A DNA stretch of 64,000 nt from GCA-2732755 sp965228265 (lineage in GTDB: Bacteria > Planctomycetota > Phycisphaerae > Phycisphaerales > UBA1924), in the NCBI GenBank assembly GCA_965228265.1, contig OZ245804.1, positions 2,976,001 to 3,040,000 on the forward strand, read 5' to 3'. Shown piece after piece: positions 27,214 through 35,359 of the stretch. Position numbers and translations under genes: made by a program. A model generated the notes under the pieces. It searched no databases and was not told the origin of the DNA. It saw only the letters and a list, made by a program, of their open reading frames with translations. Positions within the stretch are counted from its first letter, which is position 1, and each line of letters begins with the position of its first letter.

Positions 27214-28550
27214 CCAACGGTCTACACAATGCGCCCCGCTCGAAGCCCCGGTTCGGCGCACGAGTTCTGGTGAAACTCCTCGCTTGCATCGCGGTCCTGC
27301 TGGCTGGCATCTGGGTGTTCTCTTACTTTGTCATGAACCCTACGACAGCTGAACGCCGAGCACCTGAAAAGACAGCCTGGCTGGTAGACACCATGACTGC
27401 AACGACTGGTGATAATCCCGCCAGGCTCTCGGCCATGGGAGAAACAATCCCGGCGACAGAAGTGCAACTCAAGCCACAGATCAGTGGACGAATCATCTCC
27501 ATCTCACCGTCATTCGTCCCCGGCGGTCGATTCAAGGCCGGGCAAGAGATCCTTCGGATCGACCCGAGTGATTACGAACTCGCGCTGGCACAACGGGAAA
27601 GCGAGGTCCTGCAAGCACAGAGCCAGATCATCGCAGCCCGTGCCGAGTTGACGAACGCAGAGCGAGAACTCTCGATCGAGCAGGGAAGCCAGAACGTCGC
27701 CAGACGTGAGTTTGAACTCCTGGGCGAGAAGATCTCGGAGCGAGATCGATCACTCGTATTACGTGAACCACAACTCCAGGCCGCCCAGGCCGCAGTTGAA
27801 TCCGCACAGTCCGCTATTGCATCTGCTGAAGCGGCACTCGACGCAGCAGAGAACCGGCTCGCCCAGGCACAACTCGATCTGGAACGAACAACCGTGTATG
27901 CACCATTCAACGCGGTGGTGATGGAGAAAAACGCGGACGTGGGCGACATTGTCAGCACGTCCACCGTGCTCGCGAGTTTGCTCGGGACTGACCACATCTG
28001 GGTTGAGATCGCTGTTCCGATGTCGGACACACGCTGGATCGAAACAGGTGCACACGGCGAAACCCCATCGCGTGTCGAAATCCGGAACCCCTCGGCATGG
28101 GGCGACGATGTGCACCGTGACGCGAGCGTGATCCAGATCCTGCCGCAGATCGACTCGACATCACGAATGGCGAGGGTACTGGTCGAGGTTGATGACCCCC
28201 TCGCTCTCTCGGACCAGAGCGGTCAACTCCCCATTCTGCTGGTCGGAAGCTACGTCCAGGCTCAGGTGATAGGCCCGACAATCCACGACGTGGTTCGTCT
28301 GCCCCGCGCCGTGGTCCGCGATGGCGATCTGGTCCGGATCATGAATGACTCCAACGAGCTCGAAAACCGCCGGGTGACGATCGCCTTTCGCGAACCAGAC
28401 TCTGTGCTGATATCAGAGGGCATCGAAGCGGGCGAACAGATTGTCACTACCAACCTTTCGACTGCCGTTGACGGACTTCCGCTTCGCACCGCTAATACAC
28501 CCACCAACGCACGCCCAGAAAACGGCGCCCCCGAAGGAGGTCGTGAGTGA
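27210..28550 (+). CDS. RND efflux periplasmic adaptor
   Basis: The 446-residue adaptor has an N-terminal membrane helix (about residues 15-37), a lipoyl half-motif PQISGRIISISPSFVPGG (about 90-107), and a long helical hairpin (about 120-215) rich in Glu, Gln and Ala. The second lipoyl half contains VYAPFNAVVMEKNADVGD. It links the NodT-like channel to the pump encoded next. Both gene ends overlap neighbours by 4 bases. It is longer than the first adaptor in this window (400 residues), mostly in the hairpin and C-terminal part. Confidence 0.9.
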   Translation: MTNGLHNAPRSKPRFGARVLVKLLACIAVLLAGIWVFSYFVMNPTTAERRAPEKTAWLVDTMTATTGDNPARLSAMGETIPATEVQLKPQISGRIISISPSFVPGGRFKAGQEILRIDPSDYELALAQRESEVLQAQSQIIAARAELTNAERELSIEQGSQNVARREFELLGEKISERDRSLVLREPQLQAAQAAVESAQSAIASAEAALDAAENRLAQAQLDLERTTVYAPFNAVVMEKNADVGDIVSTSTVLASLLGTDHIWVEIAVPMSDTRWIETGAHGETPSRVEIRNPSAWGDDVHRDASVIQILPQIDSTSRMARVLVEVDDPLALSDQSGQLPILLVGSYVQAQVIGPTIHDVVRLPRAVVRDGDLVRIMNDSNELENRRVTIAFREPDSVLISEGIEAGEQIVTTNLSTAVDGLPLRTANTPTNARPENGAPEGGRE

Positions 28551-31500
28551 CCCTGCCAAACGCGCAAGAATCAAAGAGCGGCGCCATCGGGTGGATGGTC
28601 CACAACCGTGTCACGCCAAACCTGATCATGCTCCTCCTGCTCATCGGCGGACTGCTGACCTACACCCACGGCATCACGAAAGAAGTCTTCCCGAGCTTTG
28701 ACACAGATACAGTGACCGTGCGCGTCCCGTACTCCGGCGCGAGCCCCGAAGAAATCGAGCAAGGAATCATTCTTGTTATCGAGGAAGCGATCCGCGGACT
28801 CGATGGCATCGAAGAAGTCGTCGCGACCGCGAGCGAGGGCAGCGGACAGGTTGTGGCAGAACTCATCGAGGGTGTCGACCGGCAGGTCGTCTTCCAGGAC
28901 ATCCAGCAGGAAATCAACCGCATCACAACGTTCCCAGACGATGCCGAAGAACCCATCATCAGCCTGAATGTCCGGCGGCGTGAAGTCCTCGAACTGCAGA
29001 TCTACGGCAACGCAGGAGAATCGGAACTCCGAGAGTCTGTCGAGATGGTGCGAGACGCACTGCTCCAGAACGAAAACATCACACAAGTCGATCTCAACGG
29101 CGCTCGCGACCGTGAAATCCTCATCGAGATCCCACAAGAAGCCCTTCGTCGCTACGGCCTGACCATACAGCAGATCAGCGATCGGCTGCAGTCAGAATCC
29201 ACGGAAGTCCCCGCCGGCTCGATCGACACCACTTCTGGCGATGTGCTCGTGCGTATCGATCAACGCAGCGACTGGGCAAGCGAGTTTGCCGGAATCCCTG
29301 TCGTAACTACCGAGTCGGGCGGAATCGTCCGACTCGTCGACATCGCCACAGTGCGAGAAGGATTCGAAGACTCGGATGTCTACAGCAACTACAACGGACT
29401 GCCCGCGATCGAGATCAAAGTCTACCGCATCGGCGACCAGACCCCAATCAGCGTTGCGGACGCGGTGTACGACACGATGGCGGAGATCGAGGCGAGCCTC
29501 CCCCCGAATGTCTATTGGAGCGTGACCGACGACGACGCGGAACTGTTCAAGGAACGCCGCGACCTGCTCCTCAAGAACATCGGGATGGGTCTGGTCATCG
29601 TGCTCATCGTTCTTGGCCTGTTCCTCGAACTCCGGCTCGCGTTCTGGGTCATGATGGGCATCCCGATCTCGTTCCTCGGAACGATTCTGCTCCTGCCCTA
29701 CGCCGGGATGAGCATCAACATGATCTCTATGTTTGCATTCCTGATCTCACTCGGGATCGTTGTCGATGACGCCATCGTGGTCGGGGAAAATGTCTACGAG
29801 TACCGCCAGCGAGGACTTTCAGCAGTCGACGCTGCGATTCAGGGCGCTCGCGATGTCGGAAAGCCCGTGTACTTTGCGGTCATCACGAACATTGTCGCCT
29901 TCCTCCCACTGGCCATGATCCCCGGCTTCCTTGGAAAGATCTGGGGTGTGATCCCGGTCGTGGTTTGCACCGCGTTTGCTCTCTCGTTGATCGAGTCCCT
30001 CTACATCCTCCCGTCGCACCTCGCCCACAGCGCCGGAGAGCACCGCCTGAGCGTCTTTCGCTGGATCGATCGGAAGCAGCAGGATTTCAGCCTGCTGGTG
30101 CGACACTTCATATACAAGATTTACGGCCCGGTCCTGGAGTTGTGCGTGAAGCAACGAGCATTCACACTGACGACCGCGACCGTCATCCTCCTCGTGTCAC
30201 TGGGTTATGTTCAGTCTGGCCGCCTCGGTCTGATTCTGATGCCACGCATCGAAGCCGACCAGGCTGTTGCCAGCGCCACGCTCCCAGTCGGATCGCCTCT
30301 GGCCCACATGCTTGAAGTCGAGCAAACACTCCTCGATTCAGCGAACAAAGTCGCCGAGGAGTCCGGCGGGGATGATCTGGTCACGGGCTACACCAGTTCG
30401 ATCAACGAGAACACCGTTGAAGTCTCGATGCTGCTGACCCCTCCGGAGATTCGCCCGCACAGCACTGCAGAGATCACGCGCCGCTGGCGAGAAGCAACAC
30501 CAAGCATTCCTTCATTGGAGACCCTCAAGTTTGAATCCGACCGGGGCGGTCCGGGCGGCGGTGCCGCGATCAGCATCGATCTGAGCCACAGGGATACCGA
30601 CACACTCGAACGGGCCGCACAAAGACTTGGCGCTCTCCTCGAAGAGTTCGGATCCGTCTCCGATGTGGATAACGGCGTAGCCGCTGGAAAGCAACAACTG
30701 AGTTTCCAGATCAACGACTACGGCAGAAGCCTGGGGCTCACCGGCGCCTCTCTGGGTCGGCAACTCCGAGACGCGTACCAGGGTTCCGAAGCAATCAAAC
30801 AGCAACGGGGCCGAAACGAAGTCACAGTTCGGCTACGTCTCCCTGACACTGAACGTGTGAGCGAGTACGACCTGGAGCAACTCGTCGTCACTTCTCCGGA
30901 CGGCGTCGAAGTCCCACTCATCGACGTTGCCACACTGACGCGCGGATACGCTTATACCGAGATCACGCGAACCGACGGCCGCAGAACAACATCCGTCACA
31001 GCGGACGTCACTCCGATCGATCAAAGCGCAAGCATCAAATCTGCTCTAACAGCAACAATCCTTCCGGAACTCATGAACGACTTTCCCGGGCTGACTTGGA
31101 AATGGGCGGGACGCCAGGCCGATTTGGCCGATTCAATGAGCGCACTCGGAAGCGGCCTTCTGATCGCCCTCTGCATCATCTACTTCTTGCTCGCAATGGC
31201 ATTCAGCAGTTACATGCAGCCGTTCATTGTCATGGCCGCAATACCATTCGGTGTCATCGGCGCAATCATCGGGCATGTGATCATGGGATACTCGATGTCA
31301 TCCATCAGCATGATGGGGGTCATCGCGCTCTCAGGTGTTGTGGTCAATGACTCGCTCGTCCTGATCGTCAGTGCGAATCGCATCCGCAGCGATCAGAACC
31401 TCTCCGCGACAGAGGCGATCCACATGGCCGGAGTTCGCCGCTTTCGCCCCATCATTCTGACAACACTCACAACCTTCGGCGGGTTGGCACCCATGATCTT

Positions 31501-31657
31501 TGAAACATCAAGACAGGCGCGCTTCATGATCCCGATGGCCATCTCGTTGGGTTACGGCATCCTCGTTGCCACCGCGATCACGCTCATCGTTGTCCCAGCC
31601 TTGTACGTCGTAACTGACGACATGAACCGGTTCGGGAAATGGCTCAAGGGCGGCTGA
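28547..31657 (+). CDS. RND family efflux pump
   Basis: The 1036-residue pump has the family's duplicated plan, with TM1 at about residues 24-42. A conserved segment ISLGIVVDDAIVVGEN in TM4 supplies the proton-relay Asp pair. Periplasmic porter domains and a second six-helix block (about 860-1025) follow. It belongs to the broad group of AcrB/MdtC-like pumps with unknown substrate. It ends the four-gene tetR operon. A weak hairpin follows near 31668-31691. Confidence 0.92.
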   Translation: MTLPNAQESKSGAIGWMVHNRVTPNLIMLLLLIGGLLTYTHGITKEVFPSFDTDTVTVRVPYSGASPEEIEQGIILVIEEAIRGLDGIEEVVATASEGSGQVVAELIEGVDRQVVFQDIQQEINRITTFPDDAEEPIISLNVRRREVLELQIYGNAGESELRESVEMVRDALLQNENITQVDLNGARDREILIEIPQEALRRYGLTIQQISDRLQSESTEVPAGSIDTTSGDVLVRIDQRSDWASEFAGIPVVTTESGGIVRLVDIATVREGFEDSDVYSNYNGLPAIEIKVYRIGDQTPISVADAVYDTMAEIEASLPPNVYWSVTDDDAELFKERRDLLLKNIGMGLVIVLIVLGLFLELRLAFWVMMGIPISFLGTILLLPYAGMSINMISMFAFLISLGIVVDDAIVVGENVYEYRQRGLSAVDAAIQGARDVGKPVYFAVITNIVAFLPLAMIPGFLGKIWGVIPVVVCTAFALSLIESLYILPSHLAHSAGEHRLSVFRWIDRKQQDFSLLVRHFIYKIYGPVLELCVKQRAFTLTTATVILLVSLGYVQSGRLGLILMPRIEADQAVASATLPVGSPLAHMLEVEQTLLDSANKVAEESGGDDLVTGYTSSINENTVEVSMLLTPPEIRPHSTAEITRRWREATPSIPSLETLKFESDRGGPGGGAAISIDLSHRDTDTLERAAQRLGALLEEFGSVSDVDNGVAAGKQQLSFQINDYGRSLGLTGASLGRQLRDAYQGSEAIKQQRGRNEVTVRLRLPDTERVSEYDLEQLVVTSPDGVEVPLIDVATLTRGYAYTEITRTDGRRTTSVTADVTPIDQSASIKSALTATILPELMNDFPGLTWKWAGRQADLADSMSALGSGLLIALCIIYFLLAMAFSSYMQPFIVMAAIPFGVIGAIIGHVIMGYSMSSISMMGVIALSGVVVNDSLVLIVSANRIRSDQNLSATEAIHMAGVRRFRPIILTTLTTFGGLAPMIFETSRQARFMIPMAISLGYGILVATAITLIVVPALYVVTDDMNRFGKWLKGG

Positions 31658-31890
31658 CGAACTTTCCAAACCTGTTCCGTGAACACGGGTTTCAATCCAG
31701 TTGAACGACTCTGACGCAGCCGTCAATTCCTCGATTCCACCAGCCCGAGCTTCCCGTGCATCCCGTGCGAGGAGTCACAGGACTCAGAACCGAAGCCATT
31801 GCCTCTTCAACAGGACCGAGAGCACAGCTCGAACCCGCCTGTTTCACCGACCGTCATAACGGCACAAGCACGCCCCACCACCCAAAAGAA

Positions 31891-31922
31891 CAAGCCCCTC
31901 GACGTGCTCGCCGAAGGGCTTG
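31891..31922 (-). terminator. Hairpin terminator-like element
   Basis: A 7-base stem (CAAGCCC with GGGCTTG) encloses a partly paired loop; on the minus strand it is followed by TTCTTTT. It sits just beyond the short tRNA-end-like match at 31932-31943, in the position that a terminator occupies after the intact tRNA-Pro gene. Confidence 0.5.
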
Positions 31923-31931
31923 ATATTTCAA

Positions 31932-31943
31932 GAATCGGGGTGA
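31932..31943 (-). repeat. Possible decayed attachment-site copy
   Basis: Twelve bases are identical to 34192-34203 and 40502-40513, that is, to the 3' end of tRNA-Pro and the bases just beyond it. The similarity decays after one mismatch. Orientation and the following hairpin agree with the other two copies. The match is short, so common origin is only inferred. Confidence 0.35.
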
Positions 31944-32201
31944 CAGAACTCCAGTTGAACTTTTCACAGCCCAGATCGGCCTCTGGGGGCCAGAAACGCG
32001 GATTCTGATTTTGCGGTGAAAGCTCCGCGATAGCAATCTGGACACAGACTCGCTGCACCAAGCCGAAATCGGAGAGTCGCTTGCTGGGCATCATTGCGCC
32101 TGTACCCGCTTGGAAAATGACTGGGTCACACGGGATATCACACACAGATTTGAGTTGCCGCACTCGATGCATCACGTTCATCAATCAGGCGGATATCAAC
32201 G

Positions 32202-32207
32202 TATACT
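32202..32207 (+). promoter_or_regulatory. -10-like box for a leaderless HEPN-like transcript
   Basis: TATACT lies 6 bases before the ATG at 32214, so transcription would begin at or next to the start codon. No Shine-Dalgarno sequence is present. No good -35 element was found. Confidence 0.4.
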
Positions 32208-32213
32208 TCCGTC

Positions 32214-34082
32214 ATGGACGTTCCAGAAGAAGTCGTCAAAGCAATCGCGGAGTTCGATGCTCGAACTGACACGTTCGATGTCATTGAGGTGGATGGAGCG
32301 GTCACCCGTTCAGTTGACAGGGAGACGCTCGATGAGAATTTGCGCGCGGGTCACTGGGCAGAGTTGGCAGCGTTTCGGTTCCACGCCAGGGATACGCCCG
32401 ATGGCGGTCCTTGGGGGACATACTTCCAGCCGATGATGACGTGTACGCGGGCAGATGGCACGCTCGTGTGTGGACCAGACATCGCAGACGCCACCACCGA
32501 GACTATTGAATATTGGGCAGAACGTGCCAAGGCAGTGAAACACCCGGCTCTCGCCGCAAGATACGCTGACCTAGTCTGGGACTTCAGCAAGCGAGTTACC
32601 GGTAAAGGCCCCGGCATCGAGTTCGCCCGACTCGCGATCGACTCCTACATCGAAGCGCTCAAGATGGACAGTGGCGAAGCGTGGGGTGACAACCACCAGA
32701 ACGTCGAGCGTGTGCTCCAACTCGCTAGGAGCATCAAGGACAGCGATCGAATCACGCGCGCCGTGGATGCGATCATCGACTACTCGGATCGCACTTCCGA
32801 TGACGGCAAGCTTGGAACGTATTGCTATCTGTTTGAACTGTTGATCTTGCCGAAGAACGCGCCGCCCCTGGAACCAGAGCAACGTGAGGCGATCATCACG
32901 CGATTCGAGACGCTGTTCGCCGAGATGACGACTCCCGGCGAATACGACGCGGATCCACACTCACCACAGACCATCGGATTGCTCCTCGCCGACTACTACA
33001 AGCGTGAGAGCCGAGACGAGGACCGGAAGCGCACCCTCGTGGATATCGCGAAGGCTCACGAGCGCCGAGCGAGAATCGGCGATGCTATGGGCGGGATGTA
33101 CTTCCTCGACGTAGCACGCCAGTTCTACGTCGAGGCTGGAGAGAAGGACGAGGCGGAGCGAGTCATGCGCGCCGCCCAGGATCTCGCCCCGAAGGTCAAG
33201 GGTGAGATGGCTCAGCACACGGTCGAGTTTGAGATTCCGAACGACACAAAGCAGCAGTTTCTCGACTGGATCATGGCGGAAGGTGTGGACAAAGGCCTCC
33301 TGAAGTGGACCGCCCGATACATCCCGCTCCAAGCCGACATCAAAAAGCAGAAGGAGGAGCACGACAAGAAGTTCGTGTTCCGCGCTTTGTTCCCGCCGAC
33401 CCTCATGGACGACGAGGGCATCACTGCAAAGGTGGCCGATACGCGCGGAGACCCCGATGGCCCGATGGTCTATGAGACCGCGAGCTACATCCAGCTCTAT
33501 ACCGTGTTCATGTCCTGGGGCCTCGATCATCTGATCCAAAATGGGCTGGATTCACAGAAGTTCGCCGAGTTCATCGCTCAGTCTCCGGTCTTCGAGGAGT
33601 CCAGACTTCCGCTCATCCGTCGCGGAATCGAGGCCCACATCAACGGTGACTACACGCAGGCGATCCATATTGTGATCCCGCAGATTGAGCGAGCGCTGGT
33701 CGAGTTGATTCACAAGGTCGGAGGCTCCAGCAAGAAGCCGCACCGAACGGGCCGGGGAGTCATGCAGTCAAAGAGCCTGAATGACGCGCTCGCCGACGAG
33801 CCCACCCGAAAGGCGCTGGGTGAGGATCTCACGATCTACTTCGCGGCCACGCTTTCCCACCCGAAGGGCATGAACATCCGAAACCTCGTTTGTCATGGGA
33901 TCATGGATCCGGAACACTTCACTAAGGGAATGAGCGAGCGAGTGCTCCACACTCTGGCGGCCTTGTCGCTCATGCGTGCGAAATCGGTTGAAGAGGTTGA
34001 CGATACGACCGACACCAACGGAAGAGACAGTGGGCCCCGTGATACAGGTCCTAAATCATCCCCGAAGGATCATGAGGAGTGA
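32214..34082 (+). CDS. DUF4209 protein with HEPN-type RNxxxHG motif
   Basis: The 622-residue protein is mostly helical and soluble, with no signal or membrane segment. Near its C-terminus (residues 556-562) it has RNLVCHG, the RNxxxHG signature of DUF4209, which is also a form of the R-x4-H catalytic motif of HEPN ribonucleases. The preceding region (about 470-520) contains GIEAHINGDYTQAIHIVIPQ and fits the rest of that domain. The N-terminal 450 residues show repeat-like helices (AKAHERRARIGDAM, ARQFYVEAGEKDEAERV) but no named fold. HEPN proteins often act in RNA-based defence. This gene stands alone between a pump operon and a tRNA-end repeat, which suggests acquired cargo. Function is unproven. 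The tail is Asp/Ser/Pro-rich. Confidence 0.72.
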   Translation: MDVPEEVVKAIAEFDARTDTFDVIEVDGAVTRSVDRETLDENLRAGHWAELAAFRFHARDTPDGGPWGTYFQPMMTCTRADGTLVCGPDIADATTETIEYWAERAKAVKHPALAARYADLVWDFSKRVTGKGPGIEFARLAIDSYIEALKMDSGEAWGDNHQNVERVLQLARSIKDSDRITRAVDAIIDYSDRTSDDGKLGTYCYLFELLILPKNAPPLEPEQREAIITRFETLFAEMTTPGEYDADPHSPQTIGLLLADYYKRESRDEDRKRTLVDIAKAHERRARIGDAMGGMYFLDVARQFYVEAGEKDEAERVMRAAQDLAPKVKGEMAQHTVEFEIPNDTKQQFLDWIMAEGVDKGLLKWTARYIPLQADIKKQKEEHDKKFVFRALFPPTLMDDEGITAKVADTRGDPDGPMVYETASYIQLYTVFMSWGLDHLIQNGLDSQKFAEFIAQSPVFEESRLPLIRRGIEAHINGDYTQAIHIVIPQIERALVELIHKVGGSSKKPHRTGRGVMQSKSLNDALADEPTRKALGEDLTIYFAATLSHPKGMNIRNLVCHGIMDPEHFTKGMSERVLHTLAALSLMRAKSVEEVDDTTDTNGRDSGPRDTGPKSSPKDHEE

Positions 34083-34151
34083 GGGTGCGGCATGGCTCAA
34101 TCCGTCGTAGTCATACCCAAGGTGACAGAACGTGGTTGAACCAGCCTTAAA

Positions 34152-34187
34152 TGCTTGTGACCCTTGCATTTGCCGAGGCCACAAGCA
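34152..34187 (-). terminator. Hairpin beyond displaced tRNA 3' end
   Basis: A perfect 8-base stem (TGCTTGTG with CACAAGCA) lies directly after the duplicated tRNA-Pro 3' half, read on the minus strand, and is followed by TTTAA. It may be the original terminator of the tRNA gene, moved away from it by the integrated element. Confidence 0.45.
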
Positions 34188-34190
34188 GAA

Positions 34191-34236
34191 TGAATCGGGG
34201 TGAGAGGATTTGAACCTCCGACCTTCTCGTCCCGAA
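34191..34236 (-). repeat. Displaced tRNA-Pro 3' half (attachment-site copy)
   Basis: These 46 bases are identical to 40501-40546. In tRNA orientation they run from the anticodon loop (TTCGGGA) through the T arm and the acceptor 3' strand to 4 bases past the discriminator A. The 5' half of a tRNA is missing here. This is the classical outcome of integration by a tyrosine recombinase at a tRNA anticodon loop. Confidence 0.88.
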
Positions 34237-34774
34237 ATCTCAACCATTCTCACACTGTTACGGCTCGAAACATTACTTGTACCGTAACTTACAACGACAG
34301 TCTTCGAATTCCAATCAGTGGCATCGTAGAGCAACCCGTCACAAGTCGTGTTGGTACGAAGCAACGGCGTTCAACTCGTATCATCGGCATATACAGCACA
34401 CTTAAGGATATTAACGTGGCTTGATGACAAGCCATGTTGATACATCTCCTCATGGACCTTTGCAAGGCGGTTCACTGGAGCCCACCCCATGTACCACGGC
34501 TTCGTCCCTCTGGCTCTGCTGAAGTAGAACTCGAAATTCTTTCTTCAGTTCGGTGTTCGAGTTTATGGTCAGTTTGGGCCGTTGCCACGAGTGGAAACCG
34601 CAACCAATCAGCACTGCCATAGCTGTACTTCCATCTGCGACTGCCCAGCCCCATACTGCCAGTTGATTCAGGGCATTCTCCTTTGCTCGGACCACAGATC
34701 CGTCGAAAACCAAGCGGAGCCGGTGGTAAAGCGGCTGCCACATTTGACACAAGAAGCTCTGGTAGCATGTCCGT
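34237..34774. other. Non-coding left end of the tRNA-Pro island
   Basis: There is no credible gene in these 538 bases. A 100-codon minus-strand frame (34450-34752) has no recognisable similarity and overlaps the sigma-factor promoter area. A TTGACA hexamer at 34744-34749 lies 25 bases before the sigma-factor ATG, but no well-spaced -10 box accompanies it. An integrase gene would be expected at an element end but is absent. Confidence 0.45.
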
Positions 34775-35359
34775 ATGGACAGTCCCGAGGCTCAAATAAC
34801 GCTCCTGCTTCAACAAGCAGGCCGAGGCGATCCGGACACTTCCGCGAAGCTGCTGCCGTTGGTGTATGACCAACTCCGCAAGGCCGCCGAGGTCCATTTC
34901 CGGGTCGAGGACAAGGGCCAGACGCTCCAGCCGACGGCGCTGGTTCACGAGGCCTACCTGAAACTCGCTGGGCCTCGCGATATCCCGTGGGCCAACCGGG
35001 GCCACTACTACGCCGCTGCCGCTCAGGCGATGCGGCAAATCCTTATCGACCATGCCCGTTCCCGAGGGGCTCGGAGGGCCCGAGAAGCCGCCGCAATCGC
35101 CTTCTCCGACCTCGAAACCCTGGCCCAGCAAGATCCCGAGCAAATCTTGGCAGTCGATGACGCCCTGTCTCGCTTGGAGGGTGAGGACCCGGAAGCCGCC
35201 GCAATCGTGAAACTGCGCTTCTTCGCTGGCCTCAGCATGGAGCAGGCCGCCCAGGCGACGGGTGTATCGCCCCGGACCGCGGCCCGTCTCTGGTCGCTCG
35301 CCCGCGCCAGGCTCCATCGCTTCCTGACCGAGCCGGGCACGGAGACGACCCATGAATGA
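34775..35359 (+). CDS. ECF-type sigma factor (planctomycete sigma-70 ECF-like family)
   Basis: The 194-residue sigma factor has region 2 (about residues 10-95, with LVYDQLRKAA, PTALVHEAYLKL and YYAAAAQAMRQILIDHAR) and region 4 (about 130-185, with FFAGLSMEQAAQATGVSPRTAARLWSLARA). This layout matches the ECF-like family (TIGR02999 group) that is expanded in planctomycetes and often lies beside Ser/Thr kinases rather than anti-sigma genes. Its last 8 bases overlap the kinase start, so the two are coupled. Regulation by phosphorylation is plausible but inferred. No anti-sigma factor is seen. Confidence 0.9.
   Translation: MDSPEAQITLLLQQAGRGDPDTSAKLLPLVYDQLRKAAEVHFRVEDKGQTLQPTALVHEAYLKLAGPRDIPWANRGHYYAAAAQAMRQILIDHARSRGARRAREAAAIAFSDLETLAQQDPEQILAVDDALSRLEGEDPEAAAIVKLRFFAGLSMEQAAQATGVSPRTAARLWSLARARLHRFLTEPGTETTHE

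Larger units (their letters stand above)
31658..32213. other. Intergenic region with decayed tRNA-end copy and hairpin
   Basis: No convincing gene lies in these 556 bases; a 125-codon minus-strand frame (31807-32184) resembles nothing known. Bases 31932-31943 repeat the last bases of the tRNA-Pro gene and those just beyond it (GAATCGGGGTGA on the plus strand). In tRNA orientation they are followed by a hairpin at 31891-31922 and a T-rich stretch. The motif GGTGACAGAAC at 31939-31949 recurs at 34121-34131, on the other side of the HEPN-like gene. Confidence 0.45.

Noticed and set aside
31932..32010. A third complete tRNA
   Set aside because: Only the last 12 bases agree with the tRNA-Pro end; the T arm and anticodon arm cannot be folded.
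31807..32184. 125-codon minus-strand frame left of the HEPN-like gene
   Set aside because: It reads through the tRNA-end-like match and the hairpin, which is typical of spurious frames at such sites.
34450..34752. 100-codon minus-strand frame at the left end of the island
   Set aside because: No recognisable similarity and no ribosome-binding site, and it overlaps the presumed promoter of the sigma-factor gene. It could be a gene remnant but cannot be supported.
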